Part shown: positions 8,887 through 16,807 of the stretch, in pieces | How the letters are laid out: the number at the start of each line of letters is the position of its first letter | How positions within the stretch are numbered: the first letter of the stretch is position 1 | Translations under genes and position numbers: made by a program | The notes under the pieces: model-generated | Told to the model about the DNA's origin: nothing | Database searches by the model: none | The model's input: only the letters and a program-made list of their open reading frames with translations | Assembly (NCBI RefSeq): GCF_030719035.1 | Contig: NZ_CP132203.1 | Location: forward strand, 1,116,001-1,180,000 | Source: Hahella sp. HNIBRBA332 | GTDB lineage: Bacteria; Pseudomonadota; Gammaproteobacteria; Pseudomonadales; Oleiphilaceae | Direction: 5' to 3' | Length of the DNA stretch: 64,000 nucleotides

Positions 8887-10068
8887 ATGACAGTTAGTGA
8901 TCAAACGACGGATAACGCCGTCCTCTTTTCTTCTCTGAATTTACATCCAAAACTTGAGCAGGCTATTCGCGATCTGAAGTTTGAGCGCTGCACTCCGATT
9001 CAGGGGCAGACGCTGCCGCACACGTTGCAGGGCGTGGATCTGATCGGCCAGGCGCAGACAGGCACCGGCAAAACCGCCGCGTTCCTGATCACCATTCTGC
9101 AGCGTCTGGTTTCCAACCCAATTCCAACCGAAGAGCGCTTCTCCAGCGAGCCAAGAGCCCTGGTGGTGGCGCCGACCCGGGAGCTGGCGTTACAGATTGA
9201 GAAAGACGCCTGTGAGCTCGCCAAGCACCTGAAGCTGAATATCATCTCCGTCATCGGCGGCACGCAGCTGGATCGCCAGCGCAGAAAGCTGCGCGACGAA
9301 GCGGTGGACTTGTTGATCGCCACGCCGGGACGTTTGCTGGACCATCTCACCAGCGCTGATATTTACCTGGATCAGGTGGAAGTGCTGGTGCTGGACGAGG
9401 CGGATCGCATGTTGGACATGGGCTTTATTCCTGATGTCAAGCGTATTGTCCGAGCTACGCCGAGAGAGCGGCAGACCTTGCTGTTCAGCGCGACCTTCAG
9501 TGAAGACATCAAGAATCTGGCGCGGCGCTGGACCGAAGATCCGGTGGAGGTCATGCTGGCGGTGGACCATCTTCCCGCTAAAACAGTGGATCAGCGCGTC
9601 TACATGGTGGAAAGCAGCGCCAAGCGTAAGCTGTTGGTGAATCTGTTGAAAGACAGTGAAACCCGGCGCGTGATCGTATTTTGTAATCGCCGTGACGAAA
9701 CACGAAGTTTGTCGGAAGCCTTGAATCGCCACTCCATCAAAAATGAGCTTATATCCGGTGAGTTGCCCCAGCAAAAACGCTTGAAGACACTGGAGCGTTT
9801 CCGTAAAGGCGACTTCCGCGTGTTGGTCGCCACCGATGTCGCCGGCCGTGGGCTGCATATCGATGGAGTGACTCACGTGGTCAACTATAATCTTCCCGAC
9901 GACCCGGAAGATTATGTTCACCGTATCGGGCGCACCGGGCGTGCGGGCGCGACGGGCGTCTCCATCAGCTTTGCCTGTGAGGACGATTCCTTCCTGATTC
10001 CGGAACTGGAGAAATACCTGGGTCATGAGCTGGCTCTGATTCACCCGGATGATGACTTATTGCAGTAG
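8887..10068 (+). CDS. rhlB: DEAD-box ATP-dependent RNA helicase, RhlB-like
   Basis: RNA helicase that unwinds short duplexes; RhlB assists RNase E in the degradosome. Order of motifs: Q motif with F33 and CTPIQ (35-39), Walker A AQTGTGKT (56-63), PTRELALQ, ATPGR, DEAD (in VLDEADRML), SAT (LFSATF), then the second RecA domain with ATDVAGRG and HRIGRTGRAG. The start at ATG 8887 gives MTVSDQTTDNAVLFSSLNLH, in line with RhlB N termini; an in-frame start at 8848 is less likely. The protein ends soon after the core, without the long basic tail seen in some RhlB or RhlE proteins. Assignment to RhlB rather than a close paralogue is moderately sure. Confidence 0.85.
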   Translation: MTVSDQTTDNAVLFSSLNLHPKLEQAIRDLKFERCTPIQGQTLPHTLQGVDLIGQAQTGTGKTAAFLITILQRLVSNPIPTEERFSSEPRALVVAPTRELALQIEKDACELAKHLKLNIISVIGGTQLDRQRRKLRDEAVDLLIATPGRLLDHLTSADIYLDQVEVLVLDEADRMLDMGFIPDVKRIVRATPRERQTLLFSATFSEDIKNLARRWTEDPVEVMLAVDHLPAKTVDQRVYMVESSAKRKLLVNLLKDSETRRVIVFCNRRDETRSLSEALNRHSIKNELISGELPQQKRLKTLERFRKGDFRVLVATDVAGRGLHIDGVTHVVNYNLPDDPEDYVHRIGRTGRAGATGVSISFACEDDSFLIPELEKYLGHELALIHPDDDLLQ

Positions 10069-10098
10069 CCGAGCATACCGACCAAGAGGAAAGGGAAG

Positions 10099-11244
10099 AT
10101 GAAAATAGTTGCAGATGAGAATATTCCGCTACTGCAGCCGTTTTTCGGATCAATGGGAGAAATTCATACACTGCCGGGACGTGAGATCAGCAACGAGCAC
10201 CTGCGTGACGCGGATGTGCTGTTGGTGCGTTCTGTGACCAGGGTGGACGAACGTCTGCTGGAAAATACTGGTGTGAAGTTTGTCGGTTCCGCCACCATTG
10301 GTTGCAACCATGTCGACATGGACTACCTCACTTCACGGGGAGTGGGGTTCAGTAATGCGCCGGGGTGTAACGCCAGCGCAGTGGTCGAGTATGTGGTGAG
10401 CTGTCTGTCCGTATTGAGCGAGCAGTTGGGCTTCGAGCTGGAAGACAAGACCGTAGGCATTATTGGTCGCGGTGAAATAGGCGGGCGACTTGAGCGCGCG
10501 CTGACCTTGTTGGGGCTTGAGGTGAAATCCAATGATCCGCCCAGAGAGGCCGCCGGAGAGCAGAACCTGTTTTCTCTGGATGAGGTGTTGCAGTGCGACA
10601 TCATCACCCTGCATACGCCATTGACGGACTCTGGTTCCTATCCGACGCGAGAATTATTGAACGCGTCGATGATAGAGAATCTGCGTTCGGACCAGATACT
10701 GATCAACACCTGTCGCGGGGAAGTGGTCGACGAGTCGGCGCTCAAGCGCCGGTTGCAGAAGGGAGACGGTCTGACCGTCGCGCTCGACGTCTGGAATAAC
10801 GAGCCCGCCATTGATGTGGAGCTGGCGATGCTTTGCCACTTCGCCACGCCGCATATTGCGGGCTACACGCTGGATGGCCGTACGGCGGGAACGGAGATTA
10901 TTTATCAACATCTGAGTCGCTATCTGGGCCTGCCGGTGAGACATAAGCTGGGACAGTTCTTGCCCGAGCCGCCGCTGCGCAGAATGGCGTTTTCATCCGG
11001 GGTAGACCCGGACTGGGCGTTGCATACTGCGATCAGAGCGAGTTACGACGTGCGTCACGACGATAGTCAGTTAAAGCGCACCTTGCGTTTGGATGCGCCT
11101 GTGCGGGCTCAGGAGTTTGATCGTTTGCGCAGAGAATATCGTGTGCGTAGAGGATTTGATCGCATCAAGATTGAACTCAAGGGCGGCAAAGCGGATCTTC
11201 TGGCCACCCTGAGCGCAGTCGGGTTTAATCTCAGTTCGAAATAG
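10099..11244 (+). CDS. pdxB: erythronate-4-phosphate dehydrogenase
   Basis: Second step of the DXP-dependent pyridoxal 5'-phosphate pathway: oxidises 4-phosphoerythronate to 2-oxo-3-hydroxy-4-phosphobutanoate. The 381-residue protein is a D-2-hydroxyacid dehydrogenase with the start MKIVADENIPLLQPFFGS, the NAD-binding loop VGIIGRGEIGGRL, the catalytic arginine region LINTCRGEVVDE, and the histidine of ATPHIAGYTLDGR. The PdxB-specific C-terminal dimerisation domain (about 290-381) is present. A purine-rich ribosome site precedes the ATG. It follows the helicase by 30 bases on the same strand and may share its transcript. The closing base of its stop is next to the end of a convergent small gene. 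Confidence 0.96.
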   Translation: MKIVADENIPLLQPFFGSMGEIHTLPGREISNEHLRDADVLLVRSVTRVDERLLENTGVKFVGSATIGCNHVDMDYLTSRGVGFSNAPGCNASAVVEYVVSCLSVLSEQLGFELEDKTVGIIGRGEIGGRLERALTLLGLEVKSNDPPREAAGEQNLFSLDEVLQCDIITLHTPLTDSGSYPTRELLNASMIENLRSDQILINTCRGEVVDESALKRRLQKGDGLTVALDVWNNEPAIDVELAMLCHFATPHIAGYTLDGRTAGTEIIYQHLSRYLGLPVRHKLGQFLPEPPLRRMAFSSGVDPDWALHTAIRASYDVRHDDSQLKRTLRLDAPVRAQEFDRLRREYRVRRGFDRIKIELKGGKADLLATLSAVGFNLSSK

Positions 11245-11245
11245 C

Positions 11246-11446
11246 TCAGCCTTTCTGCCGCTGGCGCATACTCGTGTGCTGGCGGCTCCAGGGATTCCAA
11301 TTATCCTCCATCGCTTTCAGCGCCTTTTGGATCATAGCTTCAGTGATGGGAATTTCTTCGCCGTTTTCCATAATGATGGCGGCGCCGTTCATCGCTTCGT
11401 CGTCGCCGGTTTCGCTTGCCGATTTACGCCAGTTGTTCGCTTGCAT
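11246..11446 (-). CDS. small conserved protein resembling Pseudomonas PA1571
   Basis: A 66-residue protein starting MQANNWRKSASETGDDEAMNG. The recognisable core is AIIMENGEEIPITEAMIQKA, followed by a basic C terminus. The pattern of a short strand, the motif PITEAMIQ and a helix recalls small hypothetical proteins of the PA1571 type in pseudomonads; no function is known. I chose ATG 11446 because GGAGGT sits 8 bases before it; a longer upstream extension (to 11506) has no such site. It converges on pdxB. The assignment to PA1571 is from memory of the motif and needs an alignment. Confidence 0.65.
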   Translation of the reverse strand: MQANNWRKSASETGDDEAMNGAAIIMENGEEIPITEAMIQKALKAMEDNWNPWSRQHTSMRQRQKG

Positions 11447-11868
11447 TTGCCCGGACCTCCAGAGTTTGCACCAGCCTAAACTCGTCTCATGACGATCCTG
11501 TGACACGAGAGGGGCGTCTGTTTACAGGTTTTATCTGTTTATCGCAGACGCCTTTATCTCTAAAGCTAGCCCATGACGTCAGCTTGAGCCATCGCCCTCC
11601 AGAAGGCGCTCCCAAGGCATTATCAACAGAAAATGCGAAAAAGCTCGAAAAGTGGACGATAATATATTGAAAGGCAAACCAACCCGAATCGGCGTTTATT
11701 TGTGAATCATTGCAAAAAAATGACCATTCGGGCTCATAAGCAGCGGCAGGCGGTCGATACTGAACTGTTGAAACTATCGTCACGGAAAGAGGCGATTAAT
11801 CCATCCGGCATGAACAAAGGCGTTACAATGTAAACGTCGCTGGATACTAGTCTTGGAGAAATGGCTGA
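11447..11868. other. intergenic region with two tandem hairpins
   Basis: 422 bases between divergent small-protein and PilZ genes. Two consecutive inverted repeats stand out: CTCGTCTCA/TGACACGAG (11481-11489 with 11501-11509, one mismatch) and GGCGTCTG/CAGACGCC (11513-11520 with 11545-11552). The second carries an inner ACAG/CTGT pairing and is followed by TTTATCT on the plus strand. They could be a small RNA with its terminator, or a structured leader of the minus-strand small gene. Confidence 0.45.
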
Positions 11869-12564
11869 GTGGGTGATAAAGCTGCGGTGTATTCTCCCAA
11901 GGATGTGGAAATACCATTCGAAAAGCTGGGACTGCAAGTTGGCGATCCTTTGCATCTGGAGAGCATGGATCAGAGTGCGCGCTATCATGTGCGCCTGATC
12001 GGATATGCGCCAGGGCAAAGCGTAATGGTCACCACACCGGTTGTGGACGGCAAGCAATTGATTTTGAAAAAAGATCGGCCGTTCACCGTGCGTTCTGTGG
12101 CGAAGAATAAAGTGTGCGCTTTCACCAGCCAGGTTAAGCACATGGCGCTGCAGCCCTTCGCCCATGTTCATCTGGAATATCCCAAAGAGCTTCTGGCGCT
12201 ACAAGTGCGCAACGCTGAACGACTGAAGGTGGAGATTCCCACCCAGGTCAACAGCGACTTCGACAGCGGCTTGGGCGACTGGCCGAAAGAGGCGGTGATT
12301 ATTGATATCAGCAAGACCGGGGCGGGGGTAAAATCCATCGTCAAGCTGGGCGATGCTGGCGAAGAAGTGATTCTGCGCTTTGCGCTGACTGTGGCGGATA
12401 TCACCAAGACGTTTAACGTCAACGGCATCATTCGCAACCGCACCATTATGGAACAGGACGATGCGCCTTTCAGGTACCTTTACGGGGTGCAGTTTACCGG
12501 GTTGTCTGATGCGGCGAAGATCGTCATTAGCGGCTTTGTGCACGAGCTGCAATTGTCCAAGTAA
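11869..12564 (+). CDS. PilZ-domain protein, YcgR-like (cyclic di-GMP receptor)
   Basis: Two-domain protein of 231 residues. The N-terminal part (about 15-105) resembles the YcgR/PilZN domain (GDPLHLESMDQSARYHVRLI). The C-terminal PilZ domain has both c-di-GMP signatures: RNAER at 114-118 (RxxxR) and DISKTG at 146-151 (D/NxSxxG). Such proteins bind c-di-GMP and adjust flagellar motor or surface behaviour. The start appears to be GTG 11869, with GGAGAA 8 bases upstream. An ATG at 11861 is in a different frame and would not give this protein. No flagellar genes lie nearby, so the target is unknown. Confidence 0.88.
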   Translation: MGDKAAVYSPKDVEIPFEKLGLQVGDPLHLESMDQSARYHVRLIGYAPGQSVMVTTPVVDGKQLILKKDRPFTVRSVAKNKVCAFTSQVKHMALQPFAHVHLEYPKELLALQVRNAERLKVEIPTQVNSDFDSGLGDWPKEAVIIDISKTGAGVKSIVKLGDAGEEVILRFALTVADITKTFNVNGIIRNRTIMEQDDAPFRYLYGVQFTGLSDAAKIVISGFVHELQLSK

Positions 12565-12584
12565 TCGAGCGACGATAACGGGCT

Positions 12585-12607
12585 AAGCGTCAATCTGGGT
12601 GACGCTT
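12585..12607 (+). terminator. hairpin after the PilZ gene
   Basis: AAGCGTCA (12585-12592) pairs with TGACGCTT (12600-12607) over a 7-base loop, 20 bases after the stop codon. The following T tract is short. A second copy of the TAAGCGTCAAT sequence occurs at about 12620. It is probably a weak terminator. Confidence 0.45.
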
Positions 12608-12681
12608 TCGTTCATCTGGTAAGCGTCAATAAACGGCATTGCCTTCCTGAAATTCTATTGCAGACTTCCATTAGCTGAAAC

Positions 12682-12709
12682 GAAAAAGCCCGGCATTGAA
12701 ACCGGGCTT
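12682..12709 (-). terminator. rho-independent terminator of htpX
   Basis: On the minus strand AAGCCCGG and CCGGGCTT form an 8-bp stem over an 8-base loop, followed at once by TTTTTCG. It begins 11 bases after the htpX stop, a classic intrinsic terminator. Confidence 0.85.
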
Positions 12710-12720
12710 CTTGTTCGCGT

Positions 12721-13602
12721 TTAGCGATTGGCGGCGAGAGCCGCAATGCGCTCATCCAGGGGAGGGTGGCTGGAGAACAGCGCCTTAAGTCCCTGTTTGA
12801 CTCCCTCGGTAATGCCGAAAGCGGTCAGCGTATCGGGCATTTCGTTCGGCATTTGCGTCTCAGCTTTCAGTCGTTGCAGCGCCGCAATCATGGCGCCGGA
12901 GCCCGCCAGTTTGGCCCCCATGGCGTCGGCGCGGAACTCTCGCTGACGGGAAAACCACATGACGATAATGGACGCGAGAATGCCCAGCACAATCTCGGCG
13001 AAAATGGTGGTGATGAAGAAGCCGATGCCGTGACCGTTTTCATTTTTGAAGACGGCCTTGTCCACAATGTTGCCGATAATGCGGGCGAAGAACATCACAA
13101 AGGTGTTAATAACGCCCTGTATCAGCGCCAGAGTCACCATATCGCCGTTGGCGACATGGCCGATCTCATGAGCCAGTACTGCGCGAACCTCATCTTTGCT
13201 GAAGCGGCGCAGCAGTCCTTCACTCACCGCCACCAGAGCGTCGTTCTTGTTCCAGCCTGTCGCGAAGGCGTTTGACTGATGTGCGGGAAAGATGCCGACT
13301 TCCGGCATATTTATTCCTGCTTCACTGGAAAGCTCTTTTACGGTGTCCAGCAACCAGCGTTCTGTCGCGTCCCGGGGCTGCCCGATTATCTGGGTGCGGG
13401 TGGACATCTTCGCCATCCACTTGGACAGGAAGAGCGAGATCATCGCCCCGCTCATGCCGAATACGGCGCAGAAGATAAGAAGTGAGGTGAGATTCAGCCC
13501 GCTGCCCTGCAGATAGGGTTCAACCCCCAAAAGCCGCAACGTCACGCTCGCCACAAGCAATACAGCAATGTTGGTTGCCAGAAACAGTAGAATCCTGAAC
13601 AT
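12721..13602 (-). CDS. htpX: membrane zinc metalloprotease HtpX
   Basis: M48-family inner-membrane protease involved in quality control of misfolded membrane proteins. The 293-residue length matches E. coli HtpX. Two N-terminal membrane helices (about 4-25 and 38-60) precede the zinc site HEIGH (H145, E146, H149) in AHEIGHVANGDM; two further hydrophobic segments follow, and the third ligand is the glutamate in REFRADAMGAKLAGS. The C terminus SSHPPLDERIAAL is typical. It has its own terminator and no neighbours on the same strand. In other bacteria htpX is induced by envelope stress; no promoter element is clear here. Confidence 0.97.
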   Translation of the reverse strand: MFRILLFLATNIAVLLVASVTLRLLGVEPYLQGSGLNLTSLLIFCAVFGMSGAMISLFLSKWMAKMSTRTQIIGQPRDATERWLLDTVKELSSEAGINMPEVGIFPAHQSNAFATGWNKNDALVAVSEGLLRRFSKDEVRAVLAHEIGHVANGDMVTLALIQGVINTFVMFFARIIGNIVDKAVFKNENGHGIGFFITTIFAEIVLGILASIIVMWFSRQREFRADAMGAKLAGSGAMIAALQRLKAETQMPNEMPDTLTAFGITEGVKQGLKALFSSHPPLDERIAALAANR

Positions 13603-13849
13603 AGTCGCCTCAAACTAAAGGGATAAGCCTACTGGGAAAATATGTTTCGGATGGAGGAAAATCAATAAATGAGGGATTAAAGATTATTAACCGATCGGGG
13701 CGCGGAATACGCTTTTTAAAAGGCTGAATTCTAAGCGTGCCCAAGTGTTAAAGCGTGGCGATTTTCATCGGGGTTTCGCCTTTGCTAGTAGCGCTGAAAA
13801 AGTGGATTGAGGTTTGACCAGAACAGTTTGAATAGGGAGTGGAAGGAGC

Positions 13850-14701
13850 GTGACGGTTTCGATTTTTCTGGATGATGCAGGCAAGGAGTTGGAGAAGCGG
13901 GCGGCGGGGAAAAGGGTCGCTTTGGTGTTTCATTTGAAAATAAAGCGCAGCGAGGATTATCTGAGTTGGCTGCGAGAGAGTGCGAATCAGTGTGGTGGCG
14001 TACGGTTGTTTCGTGTGCAGGCGGACCCGGTCGCCAGGGAAGGGATGTGGCTGGATGAAATCCTGATTGATGAGTTTCCTTCACCCAAGGCCGCTGTGAA
14101 TTTTATGACGACGCACTGCGAGCGCATACGGGAATGCTTTGATTCGTGGGCGGTGCTGGCGGTAGCGCCCGAGTCGCCTTGGGTGTTTCGGATGGTGAGG
14201 TGGATCTCCAGGCTGATTCAGGTGTTTAAGGGTGTTTGTGATAAAGGGACGCCGGCAGCCGACTGGAAAGCGGAAAATACGGCGATATGGCCTGACCCAG
14301 CCCAGATGGCGGTCGCACGAAGTCAGTGCTTGGACACCCCTTTGTTCGTCTACAACCTGAATAAATACAAAACGGTAGCGGAGTATCAGGGAGAATCCGT
14401 TTCTGAGCCTTCCGTTAGCGGTAAAGACGCCTATGATCGTTACGCTAAATTGGCTGGATTTGAGCTCATGCGACGAGGCGCGTTTCCCGTATACGGCGGA
14501 ACACCGATCTGTTTGTTGGCGGGAGAGCCGGATTGCATGCTGCAGGATAACTGGGATAAGTTTATTTTTGTGCGTTATCCGCAGAGAAGGAATCTACTGG
14601 CTACGATAGAAGGCGATGCGTTTGGCGAGAGTCAGAAGCATCGTGACGCGGGACTGGCGCGAGTAGCGATATTCATGGCCAGTCCGGTTGGCTCAGGCTG
14701 A
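13850..14701 (+). CDS. DUF1330-like dimeric alpha/beta-barrel protein
   Basis: A 283-residue protein I do not recognise by name. The C-terminal part (from about residue 180) has a DUF1330-like pattern: GKDAYDRYAKLAGFELMRRG, PVYGGTP, WDKFIFVRYPQRRNLL and HRDAGLARVAIF. The N-terminal half seems to be a second, diverged copy (LVFHLKIKRSEDYLSWL, DEFPSPKAAVNFM), which suggests an internal duplication. It starts at GTG 13850; the GGAAGGAG before it is unusually close, so a downstream start is possible. No signal peptide is evident. It is convergent with the AmpR-type gene. No enzymatic role can be assigned. Confidence 0.7.
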   Translation: MTVSIFLDDAGKELEKRAAGKRVALVFHLKIKRSEDYLSWLRESANQCGGVRLFRVQADPVAREGMWLDEILIDEFPSPKAAVNFMTTHCERIRECFDSWAVLAVAPESPWVFRMVRWISRLIQVFKGVCDKGTPAADWKAENTAIWPDPAQMAVARSQCLDTPLFVYNLNKYKTVAEYQGESVSEPSVSGKDAYDRYAKLAGFELMRRGAFPVYGGTPICLLAGEPDCMLQDNWDKFIFVRYPQRRNLLATIEGDAFGESQKHRDAGLARVAIFMASPVGSG

Positions 14702-14704
14702 TCC

Positions 14705-15601
14705 TTATTTCACACGGGGCGGATTCTCCGCTTCCACCCGCTGCGTCATCCAATCTCGAAACGCCTCCATCGCTGGGGTGGGCGACCGGGACTTCAGTCG
14801 CGTCAGCCAGTATCCGCCTTCGGAAATGAAGCAGGAAAACGGCTGTTGAATGGTCCCGGAGGCGAGATGGCGGGCGAACATCAGTGGTGGCGCCAAAGCC
14901 ACGCCCACACCTTGCAAAGCCGCTTCCATCATGGCGATGGAGGAGTCGAAAACGATACCCTTTATCAAATTGGCCGGTTGCGCCATGCCGGCGGCGGCGA
15001 ACCAGTTGCTCCATTCGTTGGCGCGATAGGAGCGCAATAATGTGTGCCCGCTCAAATCTTCCGGCGTGCGCAGCGTTTCCGCGAGGGCGGGGATGCATAA
15101 AGGCGTTAGCGGGGCTTCGAAAAGTGGTGCGGCGTCGACGCCATGCCAGGCGCCGTCCCCGAATCGGATAGCGTAGTCCAGGCCTTCCGCAGCGATATCC
15201 ACGCGATTGTTGTTAGTCGACAGGCGTACTTCCACAAAGGGGTGCTGCTGTTGAAAATCGGCCAGACGCGGCAATAACCATCCCACCGCGAATGTTCCCA
15301 CCGCCCCCAATGTCAGCACCTCTCGAACTTGTCCTCCTTCGAGTCGGGACAACGCCTCGGACATGCGGTCAAACGCCTGATTGACGGTCGGTAGCAGCGC
15401 TTCGCCTTCCGGCGTGATCATGAGCCCGCGGGGCAAGCGCTTAAACAACTTCACGTTGAGGCGTTCCTCCAGCACCTTGACCTGATGGCTGACGGCGGCT
15501 TGGGTGACGCAGAGTTCGATGGCGGCCTGGGTGAAGCTCAGGTGTCGAGCCGCCGCTTCAAAAGCTCTGATGGCGTTCAGAGGGAGGTGAGGTCTGGCCA
15601 T
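14705..15601 (-). CDS. ampR: LysR-family regulator of the AmpR/GcvA group
   Basis: A 298-residue LysR-type regulator with the N-terminal helix-turn-helix LPLNAIRAFEAAARHLSFTQAAIELCVTQ and RLPRGLMITPEGEALLPTVNQAFDRM, very close to AmpR of enterobacteria and Pseudomonas. The C-terminal part (about 95-295) is the effector-binding domain. AmpR senses muropeptides released during cell-wall damage and controls a divergent beta-lactamase gene. Here the next gene, divergent across 214 bases, is a class A beta-lactamase, the arrangement expected for AmpR, NmcR and PenR regulators. The ligand cannot be read from the sequence, and GcvA-like relatives are similar. Confidence 0.85.
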   Translation of the reverse strand: MARPHLPLNAIRAFEAAARHLSFTQAAIELCVTQAAVSHQVKVLEERLNVKLFKRLPRGLMITPEGEALLPTVNQAFDRMSEALSRLEGGQVREVLTLGAVGTFAVGWLLPRLADFQQQHPFVEVRLSTNNNRVDIAAEGLDYAIRFGDGAWHGVDAAPLFEAPLTPLCIPALAETLRTPEDLSGHTLLRSYRANEWSNWFAAAGMAQPANLIKGIVFDSSIAMMEAALQGVGVALAPPLMFARHLASGTIQQPFSCFISEGGYWLTRLKSRSPTPAMEAFRDWMTQRVEAENPPRVK

Positions 15602-15681
15602 GGATACCCAAATTTAATTTATGGCTAATGCAAAAATTGGTCGTTTGTTATCAATTCTCCTGAATCATAAGCTATCCAACT

Positions 15682-15776
15682 CTAAGCGTTAAGGGGTTCG
15701 TCGCTGGTTTGGTATAAATAAAATTTGTGCTCTTCGATCCAAATCCTTTTTCGACGGTGATAAAACCAACGCTTAG
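15682..15776. promoter_or_regulatory. long-spaced inverted repeat in the ampR-bla intergenic region
   Basis: CTAAGCGTT (15682-15690) and AACGCTTAG (15768-15776) are exact inverted copies separated by 77 bases. Between them lies TATAAA (15713-15718), a possible -10 without a good -35, as expected for an activator-dependent promoter. The repeat may be paired regulator sites allowing looping; this is inference. No perfect enterobacterial AmpR operator is visible. Confidence 0.4.
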
Positions 15777-15815
15777 TTACTTCAATCAACATGGCAAGTT
15801 ATCTGGGAGATACTT

Positions 15816-16715
15816 ATGAGTTTTTGGGTGTCGCGTCGTCGTTTGACGGTGTTACTGGGATCGGCGTGCGTAGGCGGTCTGCTGATGTTTTCCGGCGTCA
15901 GCGTGGCGGCGGATAAATCCGTTCAGCTGGAAAAGGTGTTTGCGAAGCTGGAAGACCGGCTGGAAGCGCGAATGGGAGTGATGGTGCTGGACACGCAGAC
16001 AGGCCGGACTTGGGAGCAGCGCGGACAAGAGCGTTTCCCGCTGTGCAGTACGTTTAAAGTGCTGGCCTGCGCGGCGTTGTTGGCGAAAGTGGACGCCGGT
16101 GAGGAGAATCTGGCGCGTCGCGTACAGATTCAAGCCCGAGACATCGTCACCTATTCGCCCGTTACCAAAGACCGTATCGGCGGGGAGGGAATGACGCTGG
16201 GAGAACTGTGTCAGGCGGCTATGACTAAAAGCGATAATACGGCGGCCAATCTGGTGCTGAAAGCCGTCGGCGGTCCGCCCAAACTGACCGAGTACCTGCG
16301 TGGTCTGGGGGATGAAACCACTCGTCTGGATCGCTGGGAAACCGAGCTGAATGAGGCGACGCCGGGCGACCCGCGCGATACAACCTCTCCCGCGGCGATG
16401 GCGTCTACGTTGCAAAAGCTTTTTTTGAACTCTCCGTTGTCATCGGCGTCCCGTCAGCAACTGACGGCCTGGTTTCTCGCGAACGAAACTGGCGACGCCA
16501 AGTTGCGCGCAGGCCTGCCGCAAGACTGGCGCATCGGAGATCGTACTGGCGGCGGCGCCTATGGCTCCACCAATGATGTGGCGGTGATCTGGCCGCAGGG
16601 GCGTGAGCCTCTGATTGTGACGGTGTATATCACAGAGACTGAAGCGGCTTTTGATGATCGCAACAAGGCGATTGCCGATATCGGCCGAGCAGTGGGTGCG
16701 GCGTTTCAGCCCTGA
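15816..16715 (+). CDS. bla: class A beta-lactamase with RTG triad
   Basis: Serine beta-lactamase, 299 residues. Visible catalytic elements: STFK (S78 and K81, standard S70/K73), SDN at 139-141 (S130 loop), WETELN with E175 (standard E166) and RTG at 243-245 in place of the common KTG. R234 with T is the pattern of the RTG subgroup of carbenicillinases, though the surrounding sequence also recalls other class A lineages. Cysteines at positions equivalent to 77 and 123 would form the TEM-type disulfide. The signal peptide contains SRRRLTV, a possible twin-arginine motif. GGGAGA lies before the ATG. The divergent AmpR-type gene suggests inducible expression. The substrate range cannot be told from sequence. 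Confidence 0.95.
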   Translation: MSFWVSRRRLTVLLGSACVGGLLMFSGVSVAADKSVQLEKVFAKLEDRLEARMGVMVLDTQTGRTWEQRGQERFPLCSTFKVLACAALLAKVDAGEENLARRVQIQARDIVTYSPVTKDRIGGEGMTLGELCQAAMTKSDNTAANLVLKAVGGPPKLTEYLRGLGDETTRLDRWETELNEATPGDPRDTTSPAAMASTLQKLFLNSPLSSASRQQLTAWFLANETGDAKLRAGLPQDWRIGDRTGGGAYGSTNDVAVIWPQGREPLIVTVYITETEAAFDDRNKAIADIGRAVGAAFQP

Positions 16716-16745
16716 AGTCGGAATCGTTAAGGCGAACATCCAGAA

Positions 16746-16770
16746 CAAGGGTAAACCAGGTTTACCCTTG
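16746..16770. terminator. hairpin between convergent bla and hypothetical gene
   Basis: CAAGGGTAAA (16746-16755) and TTTACCCTTG (16761-16770) form a perfect 10-bp stem with a 5-base loop. Neither side has a strong T run, so it is at best a moderate bidirectional terminator. Confidence 0.5.
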
Positions 16771-16807
16771 ATGTGCTTGGCTCAACGGAGGTGGGGCGTA
16801 AGTTCCA

